Both the position numbers and the translations under genes were made by a program. A DNA stretch of 53,490 bases, from positions 1 to 53,490 of the forward strand of contig LUQC01000053.1 of assembly GCA_001627925.1 (NCBI GenBank), in the 5' to 3' direction. Positions within the stretch are counted from its first letter, which is position 1, and every line of letters begins with the position of its first letter. Below, piece by piece: positions 28,821-38,150 of the stretch. Source of the stretch: Rhodobacteraceae bacterium REDSEA-S34_B6 (lineage in GTDB: Bacteria > Pseudomonadota > Alphaproteobacteria > Rhodobacterales > Rhodobacteraceae). The notes beneath the pieces were generated by a model. It saw only the letters and a list, made by a program, of their open reading frames with translations. It searched no databases and was not told the origin of the DNA.

Positions 28821-30278
28821 TTATTTTTCATCATCTTGATTTGGTGACAGTTTCTCTGACGCAGAATTTTTTCTCTGAATTTCAACCATTTTTTCGTTAG
28901 CTAAGAATGGAAGTAAATCCTCGCTTACAGTGAAATCAGTAGGGTCTTTAGGTGGCACTTTCCATTCTAACGAGTCCATTGCAGAACAACTTGAGCAGAT
29001 TGGTTCCCAATCTGCGTGGATACTGTTGCATTTTGCACAAATCCACTGTGGTCCGCGCTTTGCGCTTATTGCTAGGTTCAAAAAGTCACGAATTTTTGCG
29101 TCTTTTCCGCCTTTAGCCCTCTCGTTCACTGCCATAAGTGTTAAAACACGAGCGTCGTGGTTTTCTTTTTTAATTTTATTAAGTACCCTTTGCGCCATAG
29201 GAAAATTTTCCTGTTTTAAATATAGCTCTGAAAGAGAAATTTTTGATTCTAAATGGTCTGGGTTTAACCTGCAAAGCTTCTGTAACCGTTTTAGTTTATC
29301 TTCTTCACTTTCATTTGGGTATATTTCATAGAAAACTGTTTTGAGATCAGGGTGTGGCTGTGACTGCCAGGCTTTGTTAATTATGCGGCTCGCATTACGT
29401 TTGTTATCCCGCTGTATGTATGCGCGAGCAGCGAGAACCGCAGCAGGTACTAAGTCTGGTGACAATCTGTTTGCCTCAATAGCTGCTTCTTGTTTTTCTA
29501 TTGAAGTATCCTCAGCTAATAGATCCTTAGCCTCGGCAAGCGCCAAAACAGCATCACGACGACGGTGTATATCTTTGGGAATTGCGCCCTTTTTAAATTT
29601 TGTTCCGAGCGTTTTGCGCGCTCCTCGCCAATCACCTGACTCAGCTTGAAGCTGTAATAGAATATCCTGTGTTTCAATATGTGCCGGTTTTATATTAAAA
29701 GCTTCTTTGGCAAGTTTAATTGCCACTTCTGTCTGTCCTTCTGCTAATTTCTGTTTGAGCATCCCGCGTAGGCCTACAAATCGAGTTTTTGGATTCTGAA
29801 TTAGGGATTTATACGTCTCATTTGCTTTTTTAAGATCTCCTGAAAGCTCTGCCGCCTGTGCAAGTAGTACATTTGTCAATTCAGGTCTTTTGAGATATTT
29901 TTCCGCTTTACTTGCCTTCGTTAAAGCGGTGGCGCCTTCTCCTGAAGCTAACGCTAACAATCCATCAGATAGAGCGTTAAATCCTTTTCTCTCTCTATTT
30001 TTTGAAAAATATCGTGTTATGGCAGTTTCATCACCATTAATAAAGCTCAAGATTGCCAAAAAGAATGAAAACAGTTTTAGCATTATTATTGCTAACACTA
30101 TGACCAAACACAAAAATATGACTGTTTGAATAGGGCTGAGTATAAACTCAGTTGTGCCAATATTTATGAACACTTCACCTAAAAAAGTTTGCTCATTATC
30201 AAGCAAATAGGTTATTCCAAGCGCAATAATAGCGATTATCACAATAAAAAAAACTATTTTAAATAGTGATAGTAGCAT
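28821..30278 (-). CDS. hemY: HemY-type TPR membrane protein
   Basis: This is the hemY of the hemCDXY-type cluster, not protoporphyrinogen oxidase. Two N-terminal membrane helices (about 5-25 and 42-75) are followed by FSFFLAILSFINGDETAITRYFSKNRERKGFNALSDG, split here as family landmarks, and a long helical TPR region. Near 412-432 two CxxC pairs (CAKCNS and CSSCS around a conserved W) form a rubredoxin-like zinc ribbon. The role in heme metabolism is unresolved. Length 485 aa. It lies ten bases after the mic60-like gene. Confidence 0.86.
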   Translation of the reverse strand: MLLSLFKIVFFIVIIAIIALGITYLLDNEQTFLGEVFINIGTTEFILSPIQTVIFLCLVIVLAIIMLKLFSFFLAILSFINGDETAITRYFSKNRERKGFNALSDGLLALASGEGATALTKASKAEKYLKRPELTNVLLAQAAELSGDLKKANETYKSLIQNPKTRFVGLRGMLKQKLAEGQTEVAIKLAKEAFNIKPAHIETQDILLQLQAESGDWRGARKTLGTKFKKGAIPKDIHRRRDAVLALAEAKDLLAEDTSIEKQEAAIEANRLSPDLVPAAVLAARAYIQRDNKRNASRIINKAWQSQPHPDLKTVFYEIYPNESEEDKLKRLQKLCRLNPDHLESKISLSELYLKQENFPMAQRVLNKIKKENHDARVLTLMAVNERAKGGKDAKIRDFLNLAISAKRGPQWICAKCNSIHADWEPICSSCSAMDSLEWKVPPKDPTDFTVSEDLLPFLANEKMVEIQRKNSASEKLSPNQDDEK

Positions 30279-30288
30279 TCTAAGTGTC

Positions 30289-31341
30289 CTAATCTGTATG
30301 AAAATAGGTCAAGTGATTTATAGCAGTATTGATTTCTAAACGATTTTTTGCATCCATATACCAATCTCGAATTTCATTGTGTAAATGTGAGGGTAATTGG
30401 TCCAGCTCGTCTAATGCTTTTTTAATATCACCATTTTTGACAGCATATTCCGCTCTAGAAAGAATGGCGTCACTACTATTTCCCAATTGAGGGCTAGTTG
30501 ATCTTGTTTTCACGAATTTTTTTAGAAACTTCGTAATGTCTAAACCGCCTTCTTCTTTTACAGGTTCATTGATTTGGTCACTTTTTAAAAGCCTTCTTGC
30601 GTATTGTGGAAAAGTTTGGACCAAATCAAATTGTGTAGCCACACCGGTTTTTGCTAAAGACTTTAAAATAGCTGGTGCATCATCGCCACCAGCCTGTTCA
30701 TATTCCCTAAGAGCTTTTTGAAATGGTAAACCTGCTAATATTGCCCTTTGCATTGATAGCAATGCTTCATCCAAAGAAACGTTAGAACTTTCTTTACTGA
30801 TCGGCACATCGTTAGGTATATTATTATCAATTTTTGTACCTAACGAAGAGATTTCCTCTGAAAATATCTTAGTTCGTTCATCTATGAGAGCTTCAATTTT
30901 TTCGATACTAACACCGGTCTGGGAAAAATCATACTTTTCAATTTCTTGCATTTTCTTTCCTAATTCCTCTAACTCAGTCACAATTGGCACTATATCAACT
31001 TCTTCTTGAATATTACCTTCTATCTCAGAGATCATTTTTTTTAGCCCGTTCATTTGGACAGATAGATTATCATAATTTTTGATAGATTTTTCTTGGCTTG
31101 CTTTTAATTCGTTCATGATAGGTAATCTTGGAATAAGACTAAAACTTAGCAAAAAGCTTATGATTGCTCCAAGTATTGCACCAAAAAAAACAGGAATAAG
31201 TATAGCTTTAATTTTAGTTTTATCTGGAGTGCTGGTAATTGTTTCAGTTGAAGGTTTTGGTGAGGTTTCTTTTTTATCAGATTTAGATTCTTCCACTTTA
31301 GCTTTGGTATTCTCTTTTGTGGTTTTTTTCTCGTCTGTCAT
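30289..31341 (-). CDS. Mitofilin/Mic60-like membrane protein
   Basis: The first 43 residues are very rich in K, E, T and S; one membrane helix spans about 45-70; a coiled-coil-prone stretch follows; and the C-terminus from about 250 resembles the mitofilin signature. This layout, and the position between hemD and hemY, match alphaproteobacterial Mic60, the relative of the mitochondrial cristae protein that shapes membranes and contacts the outer membrane. The sequence itself is weakly conserved, so the call rests mainly on architecture and context. Length 350 aa. Confidence 0.8.
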   Translation of the reverse strand: MTDEKKTTKENTKAKVEESKSDKKETSPKPSTETITSTPDKTKIKAILIPVFFGAILGAIISFLLSFSLIPRLPIMNELKASQEKSIKNYDNLSVQMNGLKKMISEIEGNIQEEVDIVPIVTELEELGKKMQEIEKYDFSQTGVSIEKIEALIDERTKIFSEEISSLGTKIDNNIPNDVPISKESSNVSLDEALLSMQRAILAGLPFQKALREYEQAGGDDAPAILKSLAKTGVATQFDLVQTFPQYARRLLKSDQINEPVKEEGGLDITKFLKKFVKTRSTSPQLGNSSDAILSRAEYAVKNGDIKKALDELDQLPSHLHNEIRDWYMDAKNRLEINTAINHLTYFHTD

Positions 31342-31394
31342 TTTTTACCTAAATAAAAATATTACCTGATTATAAACTAATCTTTTGAAGTAAA

Positions 31395-32117
31395 TTACTC
31401 AAGCAACACGTTCTTTAGAATCTTTTTGGTTAGAGATCTCATGCCTGCTAAATCTGGTGTTTTTGCTCTGTTTATAGAGCCCAGTTTGATGCCCAAAAAT
31501 ACATTTTCTACTGCCGAACTAATAGCAATTATATGACATTTATCGAATGTTGAAATCTGCTCCTTAAGCAAGAGAGCTGTGCGTTCTGAAAAAATTGGTA
31601 AAACTATTTTGTTGCCTCTTTTAACAGCATTCAAAGCCGAAATTGATAGCTTAGTAGCTACTTGATCATATCCGACCCATTCATTGCATAAAAACCCTGC
31701 TCCCCTCAATTTGGTTACAACGTTGCCTTTTGTATATTTGCCGTGAACATGAAGGATCTCTTCTTTGATTTTTCGATCTTTGCATAGCGTGATAATCAGT
31801 TGTTCAACGTTATCACCAAATTTTTCAGCTGAATAACCAAAACTCGATGCAAGTTTTGTTGTTCTATTACCAACACACATTGCTCTTATATTGCTATTAG
31901 AGGCTTCTCCTGCAGCTTTTACTCCGTTGGATGACGTAAAAATAACGAAATGGCTTTTCTGCAGTTTTTTTGGTCGTTTAAAAAACTTAATTTTGAGCAC
32001 TGGCGATATTATAATTTGATTTTTTTGCAGCTCTTTTTCAAAAAAAGATGCGAAATCACTGGCTGAATTTAGAGGCCTTGTAATAAGCAATTTAGGTTTT
32101 AATTCGTTGTATGTCAT
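31395..32117 (-). CDS. hemD: Uroporphyrinogen-III synthase
   Basis: HemD cyclises hydroxymethylbilane to uroporphyrinogen III, the branch point for heme, siroheme and cobalamin. The two-lobed chain shows LLITRPLNSASDFA at the start, VIFTSSNGVKAAGE in the middle and the conserved AISSAVENV close to the C-terminus. HemD sequences diverge widely, so context helps: it heads hemD-mic60-hemY. hemC, whose product is its substrate, is expected between it and tsaD but is not there. Length 240 aa. Confidence 0.86.
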   Translation of the reverse strand: MTYNELKPKLLITRPLNSASDFASFFEKELQKNQIIISPVLKIKFFKRPKKLQKSHFVIFTSSNGVKAAGEASNSNIRAMCVGNRTTKLASSFGYSAEKFGDNVEQLIITLCKDRKIKEEILHVHGKYTKGNVVTKLRGAGFLCNEWVGYDQVATKLSISALNAVKRGNKIVLPIFSERTALLLKEQISTFDKCHIIAISSAVENVFLGIKLGSINRAKTPDLAGMRSLTKKILKNVLLE

Positions 32118-32153
32118 CTACTGTAATGGTAACTGCCTGGAAACTTTCGTACA

Positions 32154-33263
32154 ATGGGGTTTGAATTGAAGTTATCTGCTCATGTAATTTTAGGTATAGA
32201 AAGTAGCTGCGATGATACAGCTGCTGCCATCGTATCATATGAAAAAGGTAATTCAAAAATACTTTCGTCAGTAGTGGTCAACCAAAATACGTTACATGAA
32301 AAGTATGGTGGAGTTGTCCCGGAGATTGCAGCAAGGGCGCACGCAGAGAGAGTAGATACGGTTGTAAAGGAGGCTTTGGTGGGAGCTAAGTTAAGCTTAT
32401 TAGATATAAACTTGATTGGTGTTACTGCTGGACCAGGTTTAATAGGTGGTGTGGTTGCTGGTGTTATGTGTGCCAAAGGGTTGGCCTACGGTGCGAACCT
32501 ACCTTTGGTCGGTGTTAACCATTTGGCAGGTCATGCCTTAACTCCGCGCCTTATTGGAAATTTAGAATATCCATATTTAATTTTACTCGCATCAGGAGGT
32601 CATTGCCAATTTGTAATAGTGGAGTCTGCAAATAAATTCTCACGGTTAGGTGGTACTATTGATGATGCTCCGGGGGAGGCTTTTGATAAAACAGCACGGC
32701 TGTTGGGTCTGGAACAACCAGGGGGGCCGTCCATCGAAAGGGAAGCTATCAATGGTGATTTTAAACGATTTGATTTTCCGAGGCCACTCTTAAACCGCGA
32801 TGATTGTGATATGTCTTTTTCTGGTTTAAAGACCGCTGTTTCTAGGTCCCTAGAGGATTTAGATAAACAGCAAGGTGGGCTGTACGAACGAGATGTTAAA
32901 GACTTTTGCGCGGGCTTTCAGGCGGCAATTTCTGATGTGCTTGTAGGAAAATCGAAGCGAGCAATAATTGAGGCGCGAAAGAGATCTTCAGCTTTGAAAA
33001 CCTTTGCAATCGTTGGAGGGGTTGCTGCAAACGAGAAAATTCGTCAAAATTTATCATCTGTGTGCAGCGACTTGGAAATTGATTTTATGGCACCTCCGCT
33101 AGAGCTTTGTACCGACAATGCAGCTATGATAGCATACGCTGCCGGGGAACTATATGATCTTGGGCAAGAAGACGATTATTCTCTGTCACCAAGGTCTAGA
33201 TGGCCATTAGATGAAAAAAAACCACCAATGCTGGGAGGTGGAAAGAGGGGAGCTAAAGCATGA
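32154..33263 (+). CDS. tsaD: tRNA N6-threonylcarbamoyladenosine transferase TsaD
   Basis: TsaD transfers the threonylcarbamoyl group to A37 of ANN-reading tRNAs, working with TsaB, TsaC and TsaE; tsaE is also in this window. [15 protein letters not shown] opens the ASKHA fold, VNHLAGH holds metal-binding H123 and H127, and [23 protein letters not shown] and VGGVAANE follow. Length 369 aa is at the long end of normal. The start codon overlaps nothing, but the stop overlaps the gpsA ATG as ATGA. Only 36 bases separate it from the divergent hemD. Confidence 0.96.
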   Translation: MGFELKLSAHVILGIESSCDDTAAAIVSYEKGNSKILSSVVVNQNTLHEKYGGVVPEIAARAHAERVDTVVKEALVGAKLSLLDINLIGVTAGPGLIGGVVAGVMCAKGLAYGANLPLVGVNHLAGHALTPRLIGNLEYPYLILLASGGHCQFVIVESANKFSRLGGTIDDAPGEAFDKTARLLGLEQPGGPSIEREAINGDFKRFDFPRPLLNRDDCDMSFSGLKTAVSRSLEDLDKQQGGLYERDVKDFCAGFQAAISDVLVGKSKRAIIEARKRSSALKTFAIVGGVAANEKIRQNLSSVCSDLEIDFMAPPLELCTDNAAMIAYAAGELYDLGQEDDYSLSPRSRWPLDEKKPPMLGGGKRGAKA

Positions 33264-34219
33264 CATTTGGAATTATTGGTTCCGGTGCTTTTGGAACCGC
33301 TCTATCGATTTCTTTATCATCTACAAATAAAAAGCTAATACTTTGGACAAGAAATCAAGATGTAGTAAACTCTGTTCAGGAAATAAGGGAAAATCGGTTA
33401 AGATTACCTGGCTATATTCTACCTCAGAATATCATAGTGACAAATGATATCAATCAGATGGGAAATTGTTCCATAATTTTAATTGCTGTACCTATGCAAC
33501 AATTAAGATCTTTAGTGGAGTTACATAGATCAAGTCTGGAGGGGAAGATACTAGTTGCATGCTGCAAAGGCTTTGAAGTGTCTACTGGTCAGGGACCAAC
33601 TTCAATCCTTGAGATGGCATCAAATAAGACAGCAGTATTAACTGGTCCAAGTTTTGCTGCAGATTTGGCTTCAGGGTTTCCTACTGCGCTGACCGTTGCT
33701 TCTAAAGTAGAAGGTTTGGCACAGTTTATTCAAAGCGAATTGGGAACAGAAACATTAAGGCTTTATTGGTCTGATGACCCAATTGGAGCTGAATTTGGCG
33801 GGGCTTTGAAGAATGTTATCGCTATTGGGTGTGGGGTTACTATTGGTGCTGGCTATGGAAGTAGCTCTCGTGCCGCATTAATGACGCGCGGGTATTCAGA
33901 AATCATAAGTATTGCTCCTTATTTTGGTGCAAAACCAGAAACGTTATCAGGCCTGTCTGGCTTAGGAGATTTAAGTTTAACATGCATGTCCTCTGAGTCT
34001 AGAAATTACCGATATGGGCTTGCACTTGGAAAACAGCAGTCGTTTGATAAAAATATTACGGTAGAGGGCACCAGTACTTCCAGTGCTATAATTTTAAAAG
34101 CGAAAGAATTTAAACTTGATACGCCAGTAATGGCAGCAATTAATAACCTTGTGGTAGGTAAAATTTCAGTAAGTGTGGCAATACAGAGCCTTTTATCAAG
34201 GCCGCCTAAGAAAGAATAA
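33260..34219 (+). CDS. gpsA: Glycerol-3-phosphate dehydrogenase [NAD(P)+]
   Basis: GpsA reduces dihydroxyacetone phosphate to sn-glycerol-3-phosphate, the head group precursor of phospholipids. The Rossmann loop GSGAFGTA is at 7-14; [25 protein letters not shown] (catalytic Lys) and [11 protein letters not shown]-like residues follow, then the conserved [11 protein letters not shown]. Length 319 aa is normal. It is coupled to tsaD by a four-base overlap. Its last codons and stop form the left half of a perfect palindrome shared with the convergent ahcY. Confidence 0.95.
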   Translation: MTFGIIGSGAFGTALSISLSSTNKKLILWTRNQDVVNSVQEIRENRLRLPGYILPQNIIVTNDINQMGNCSIILIAVPMQQLRSLVELHRSSLEGKILVACCKGFEVSTGQGPTSILEMASNKTAVLTGPSFAADLASGFPTALTVASKVEGLAQFIQSELGTETLRLYWSDDPIGAEFGGALKNVIAIGCGVTIGAGYGSSSRAALMTRGYSEIISIAPYFGAKPETLSGLSGLGDLSLTCMSSESRNYRYGLALGKQQSFDKNITVEGTSTSSAIILKAKEFKLDTPVMAAINNLVVGKISVSVAIQSLLSRPPKKE

Positions 34220-34230
34220 ATTTATTCTTT
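34211..34230. terminator. Perfect 20-base palindrome between convergent gpsA and ahcY
   Basis: AAAGAATAAATTTATTCTTT is exactly equal to its reverse complement. It includes the gpsA stop codon and ends two bases before the ahcY stop. On either transcript it gives a ten-pair AU-rich stem (allowing for the loop, fewer) ending in U-rich sequence, so it may act as a two-way transcription end signal. With no G+C core it would be a weak classical terminator. Confidence 0.5.
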
Positions 34231-34231
34231 A

Positions 34232-35620
34232 CTAATATCTGTAATGCTCTGGTTTATATGGTCCCTCTGGTGTAACTCCAATATAATCGGCTTGATCTGC
34301 TGCTAACTTAGTTAATTTTACGCCAATGCGATTTAAATGAAGGCGCGCTACTTTTTCATCAAGATGTTTTGGTAAAATAAACACTTCATTTTTGTAGTTT
34401 TGTCCGTTTGTCCATAACTCAATCTGTGCCAGCACTTGATTAGTGAATGATGCAGACATCACAAATGAAGGATGGCCGGTTGCATTTCCTAGATTTAGAA
34501 GGCGACCTTCAGACAACAGAATTAGCCGGTTACCATTTGGCATCTCTATCATGTCGACTTGTTCTTTGATATTTGTCCACTTGTGATTTCGCAGATGTGA
34601 AACTTGGATTTCATTATCGAAATGTCCGATGTTTCCGACAATGGCCATATCTTTCATTTCTCTCATGTGCTCTATACGGATGACATCTTTGTTTCCTGTA
34701 GTTGTGATGAAAATATCAGCATCTGATACTACATCTTCAAGGACAACTACTTCAAAACCATCCATCGCGGCCTGTAATGCGCAAATTGGATCAACCTCAG
34801 TGACTTTAACACGCGCTCCTGCGCCTCTAAGTGAGGCAGAAGAACCTTTTCCTACATCGCCGTAGCCACACACTACTGCGGTTTTGCCTGCCATCATTGT
34901 GTCTGTAGCTCTGCGAATGCCATCGACGAGAGATTCTTTGCACCCGTATTTGTTATCAAACTTGGACTTTGTTACCGAGTCATTTACGTTAATAGCGGGA
35001 AAGGGGAGCTGCCCATTTTTCACAAGGTCATAAAGTCTATGAACTCCCGTTGTGGTTTCCTCTGAGACACCGCGGATAGCATCTCTAGTTTTAGTGAACC
35101 AACCGGGGGACTGCTTAATTCTTTTATAAATCTGAGCTTTTACCACTTCTTCTTCTTCCGATTGGGGGACGGAAAGAATTTCTTCACCCGCTTCAGCTCT
35201 AGCGCCTAAGAGAACATAAAGTGTTGCATCACCTCCATCGTCTAAGATCATATTTGGACCATTTTCAAATTGAAATGATCGGTCCAAGTAATCCCAATGT
35301 TCTTCCAAAGACTGGCCTTTGATTGCAAATACAGGAACACCAGCTTTCGCTATAGCTGCCGCTGCGTGATCTTGTGTCGAGAATATATTGCAAGATGCCC
35401 ATCTTACATCAGCTCCAAGAGCTACTAATGTTTCAATTAAAACGGCTGTCTGTATTGTCATATGTAAAGAACCAACAATCCTAGAGCCTTTCAAAGGTTT
35501 TGAACTACCGTATTCCTCGCGGAGTGCCATTAGACCAGGCATTTCTGTCTCTGCTATATCGAGTTCCCGGCGTCCAAACTCTGCAAGTGAAATTTCTTTT
35601 ACTATGTAATCGTTAGCCAT
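34232..35620 (-). CDS. ahcY: Adenosylhomocysteinase
   Basis: AhcY reversibly splits S-adenosylhomocysteine to adenosine and homocysteine, removing the inhibitor of methylation reactions. [14 protein letters not shown] and [14 protein letters not shown] line the active site; [12 protein letters not shown] is the NAD-binding loop; the C-terminal [24 protein letters not shown] is the conserved tail that closes the neighbouring subunit. Length 462 aa is normal for proteobacteria. GGAG at 35631-35628 lies seven bases before the ATG, directly against a hairpin in the leader. In Rhodobacterales ahcY is commonly beside the regBA locus, as here. Confidence 0.97.
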   Translation of the reverse strand: MANDYIVKEISLAEFGRRELDIAETEMPGLMALREEYGSSKPLKGSRIVGSLHMTIQTAVLIETLVALGADVRWASCNIFSTQDHAAAAIAKAGVPVFAIKGQSLEEHWDYLDRSFQFENGPNMILDDGGDATLYVLLGARAEAGEEILSVPQSEEEEVVKAQIYKRIKQSPGWFTKTRDAIRGVSEETTTGVHRLYDLVKNGQLPFPAINVNDSVTKSKFDNKYGCKESLVDGIRRATDTMMAGKTAVVCGYGDVGKGSSASLRGAGARVKVTEVDPICALQAAMDGFEVVVLEDVVSDADIFITTTGNKDVIRIEHMREMKDMAIVGNIGHFDNEIQVSHLRNHKWTNIKEQVDMIEMPNGNRLILLSEGRLLNLGNATGHPSFVMSASFTNQVLAQIELWTNGQNYKNEVFILPKHLDEKVARLHLNRIGVKLTKLAADQADYIGVTPEGPYKPEHYRY

Positions 35621-35631
35621 ATTTAAACTCC

Positions 35632-35660
35632 GTTTTAACGTCTGCTACCACAACTAAAAC
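35632..35660 (-). promoter_or_regulatory. Leader hairpin abutting the ahcY ribosome-binding site
   Basis: On the minus strand GTTTTAG and TTAAAAC can pair (six Watson-Crick pairs plus one G-T) around a 15-base loop, and the GGAG of the ribosome-binding site begins immediately after the stem. The geometry is like the SAM/SAH riboswitch known upstream of ahcY in Rhodobacterales, but the loop lacks the pyrimidine run needed for pairing with GGAG, so it does not qualify as that motif. Confidence 0.3.
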
Positions 35661-35722
35661 AAGGCTGCAATTAATCAATAATTTGTTTAAAGTATTTAAA
35701 AAGTTCATTTGAGGGTAGTATT

Positions 35723-36316
35723 ATGAAACCAGCGCGCGCATGGCAACGAATGTTATCTGGACGTAGATTAGATTTACTAGATCCGACGCCATTAGATATT
35801 GAGATTCAGGATATAGCCCATGGTTTATCATTTGTTGCTCGTTGGAATGGCCAAACAAGTGGCGACTTCCCTTATTCTGTTGCGGAGCACTCACTACTGG
35901 TCGAAAGAATTTTTAGTGAATTTAACCCTAACAGTAGCCCACAAGCTAGATTAGTCGCTTTGCTTCACGATGCACCGGAATATGTACTTGGAGATCTTAT
36001 ATCACCGGTGAAGGCAGCAGTTGGTTATGGCTACGAAACGTTGGATGAAAAACTAACTGAAGCGATTCATAGAAGGTTTGGCGTGCCCGCAAAAATATCG
36101 CTAGATCTAAAGAAAAAAATAAAGAAAGCCGATAAAATTAGTGCTTGGCTAGAGGCAATTGAGATAGCTGGATTTGCAAAGCATGAGGCTGACAAATTTT
36201 TTGGAAAATTTGACAAGTCTTATTTAACTAAATTTTCAATTCAGATCCGACCGCCCGCCCTGGTTCGAAGTGACTATATAGAGAAATGCTCTACTCTACT
36301 GGATAACAGGAAATGA
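35723..36316 (+). CDS. HD-domain phosphohydrolase (YfbR-like)
   Basis: The HD-fold metal site is visible: H56 in SVAEHSLLV, H82-D83 in LLHDAPEYVLGDL, and a later Asp in KKADKISAWLEAIE. The family includes the 5'-deoxynucleotidase YfbR, which hydrolyses deoxynucleoside monophosphates; proteins of this kind in alphaproteobacteria are mostly uncharacterised. Length 197 aa. Its TGA stop overlaps the ATG of the following GNAT gene by four bases. Divergent from ahcY. Confidence 0.85.
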   Translation: MKPARAWQRMLSGRRLDLLDPTPLDIEIQDIAHGLSFVARWNGQTSGDFPYSVAEHSLLVERIFSEFNPNSSPQARLVALLHDAPEYVLGDLISPVKAAVGYGYETLDEKLTEAIHRRFGVPAKISLDLKKKIKKADKISAWLEAIEIAGFAKHEADKFFGKFDKSYLTKFSIQIRPPALVRSDYIEKCSTLLDNRK

Positions 36317-36810
36317 TATTTTCTGTGAGAAAGGCTGAATATTGTGACATTAAAGAGATGTCCAATATTTTAAATGGGATCATTAATGAAAGTAGTCTTA
36401 CACTTCAAAAAAGTACCACGACGCCAGTAGATTTTAAGAGGAATTATTTTACAAATCCATTTACCCTTTGCAATCACGTTGCTACCCAAGGAACAAAAAT
36501 TATTGGTTTTCAATTTCTTGAATGGTCAGATCCAAATTGGTCTGGAATAGACAAATTGCCTTCAGATTGGGGATTGATAGCTACTTATGTCTCAAAAAAT
36601 GTGAGGGGTCTTGGTGTAGGTAAGCAACTTTTTGAAGCTACAAGATTAGCTTCCAATGATAAAGGGATGCGCTCTATTAGTGCCACAATGAACTCTACGA
36701 ACAAAGGTGCGATAGGATATTATAAAAGTTTAGGGTTTTGTGAATATTTTACATTTGAAAATGAATACAAACAGACTTGCATTTCGAAAAGGTTCGATTT
36801 GAGAATGTAA
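36313..36810 (+). CDS. GNAT-family N-acetyltransferase
   Basis: The acetyl-CoA pyrophosphate-binding loop is RGLGVGKQL at 98-106, preceded by the strand GLIATYVSKNV and followed by SISATMNSTNKGAIGYYKSLGF, a standard GNAT motif A/B pattern. The closest functional type by eye is phosphinothricin or amino-acid N-acetyltransferase, but the substrate is unknown. Length 165 aa. Coupled to the HD hydrolase gene by an ATGA overlap, and convergent with regA at four bases. Confidence 0.83.
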   Translation: MIFSVRKAEYCDIKEMSNILNGIINESSLTLQKSTTTPVDFKRNYFTNPFTLCNHVATQGTKIIGFQFLEWSDPNWSGIDKLPSDWGLIATYVSKNVRGLGVGKQLFEATRLASNDKGMRSISATMNSTNKGAIGYYKSLGFCEYFTFENEYKQTCISKRFDLRM

Positions 36811-36814
36811 ATAT

Positions 36815-37369
36815 TTATTTTGGACTGCGCTTTGCCAATATACGTTGAAGTGTTCTTCTATGCATGTTTAGGCGCCTTGCAGTTTCGCTAACATTTCGAT
36901 CGCACAGTTCATAAACCCTTTGAATATGTTCCCATCTCACTCGGTCTGCGCTCATAGGGTTCTCCGGGGGTGGTGGAAGTTCATCATCCCTAGTTAAAAG
37001 AGCATTAATTACATCGTTTGCGTCGGCTGGTTTTGATAAATAATCAGTGGCCCCAATTTTAACGGCAGCGACGGCCGTCGCTATAGCACCGTACCCAGTT
37101 AACACCACTATGCGACAGTCTGGTCGTTTTGAGCGCAAAATTTCTACTACGTCCAGTCCGTTTCCGTCTGCTAGTCTTAGATCAATGACTGCATAGGCAG
37201 GTGTCCTAGCAGTAGCTATTGCACTACCAGCAGCGATTGAACCAGCTGTTTCTACTGCAAAACCACGTTTTTCCATTGCCTTAGCTAAACGGCGTAGGAA
37301 TGGTTCGTCGTCATCTAAAATAAGTAGTGAGTTATCTTCACCAATTGATCTTTTTTCAACCTCTTTCAC
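36815..37369 (-). CDS. regA: Redox response regulator RegA (PrrA/ActR)
   Basis: RegA is the DNA-binding partner of RegB, controlling respiration, carbon and nitrogen fixation and, in phototrophs, photosystem genes. The receiver domain has LDDDEPF with acidic D19-D21, phospho-acceptor D63 in VIDLRL, and K in SKPAD. A proline-rich linker (DELPPPPENPM) leads to a Fis-type helix-turn-helix, NVSETARRLNMHRRTLQRIL. The length of 184 aa and linker are highly characteristic of this family. Translation must start at GTG 37369, nine bases after GGAGA. senC lies 71 bases upstream on the same strand. Confidence 0.96.
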   Translation of the reverse strand: MKEVEKRSIGEDNSLLILDDDEPFLRRLAKAMEKRGFAVETAGSIAAGSAIATARTPAYAVIDLRLADGNGLDVVEILRSKRPDCRIVVLTGYGAIATAVAAVKIGATDYLSKPADANDVINALLTRDDELPPPPENPMSADRVRWEHIQRVYELCDRNVSETARRLNMHRRTLQRILAKRSPK

Positions 37370-37440
37370 GGGTTGTCTCCTGCCTTTGGTCGTGTGTTTT
37401 TTTAGATAACTAATACTTTGTGGTCAAATGTCTTGTAAAA

Positions 37441-38109
37441 TTAACTATTTTCGACAAAACATGCTGTTGTTTCAGCCATAATTTCTGGAGAAGTATCAGC
37501 TCTAAAAAACTCTACGAAGCCGAACTTTGGTAATACCAAATATGTAATTGTTGAGTGGTCAACCAGATAGTATTCATCATTGCTTTCTTGCTTTTTATAG
37601 TAAGTTTTATAAGCTTTACTTGCAGCCCTTATTTGCTCTTCGCTCCCAGTATAAGCAAGCATCCGTGGATGAATCATTTCTGCAAATTCTGTCAAAACCT
37701 CGGGAGTATCTCGGCTTGGGTCAACAGATATAAAAACTGGTGTTGTTTGTATGCCTCGTTCGTCAAGCATATCTACAGCATCAGCGTTTCTGGAAACATG
37801 TAACGGACAAACGTCTGGGCAAAAAGTATAACCGAAGTAAACTAATGATGGTTGTGAAAAAATTTCAACTTCTGAAACAGCTCGGCCATCGGTAGAAACT
37901 AAATCAAGTTTTCCTCCAATACTTCCAGAGCCCCCGGTGACTTTTGAATTTCGGCATTGAGAAAACCTATCCTCTGTATTAAATGGCCAGATCGGAGTCG
38001 TAGCTAAATATGTCAGACTAATAAGTATGAATAATGACGCGGCTGATAAGTAAACAATATTTTTCATATTCGTCATTTTCTTGAACTGGCTCGACACCTT
38101 GTTATACAT
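37441..38109 (-). CDS. senC: SCO1/SenC copper protein (PrrC)
   Basis: SenC delivers copper to, or reduces, the CuA site of cytochrome c oxidase and can influence RegB signalling. One membrane helix (about 17-36) anchors a periplasmic thioredoxin-like domain with the copper ligands C97 and C101 in FCPDVCP and H185 in VDHSTITYL. SVDPSRDTPEVL is a further family motif. The start may be at the first ATG (222 aa) or at codons 12 or 15. It is divergent from regB by 41 bases and precedes regA, the classic regB/senC-regA layout. Confidence 0.94.
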   Translation of the reverse strand: MYNKVSSQFKKMTNMKNIVYLSAASLFILISLTYLATTPIWPFNTEDRFSQCRNSKVTGGSGSIGGKLDLVSTDGRAVSEVEIFSQPSLVYFGYTFCPDVCPLHVSRNADAVDMLDERGIQTTPVFISVDPSRDTPEVLTEFAEMIHPRMLAYTGSEEQIRAASKAYKTYYKKQESNDEYYLVDHSTITYLVLPKFGFVEFFRADTSPEIMAETTACFVENS

Positions 38110-38150
38110 GAGCTATAAAAAATATCTTTTAAAATAAAGAGGGTGCGACA

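Noticed and set aside
35621-35722. SAM/SAH riboswitch upstream of ahcY
   Set aside because: The stem is at the right place, but the loop has no pyrimidine run complementary to the ribosome-binding site, so the defining pseudoknot cannot form. Kept only as a low-confidence hairpin.
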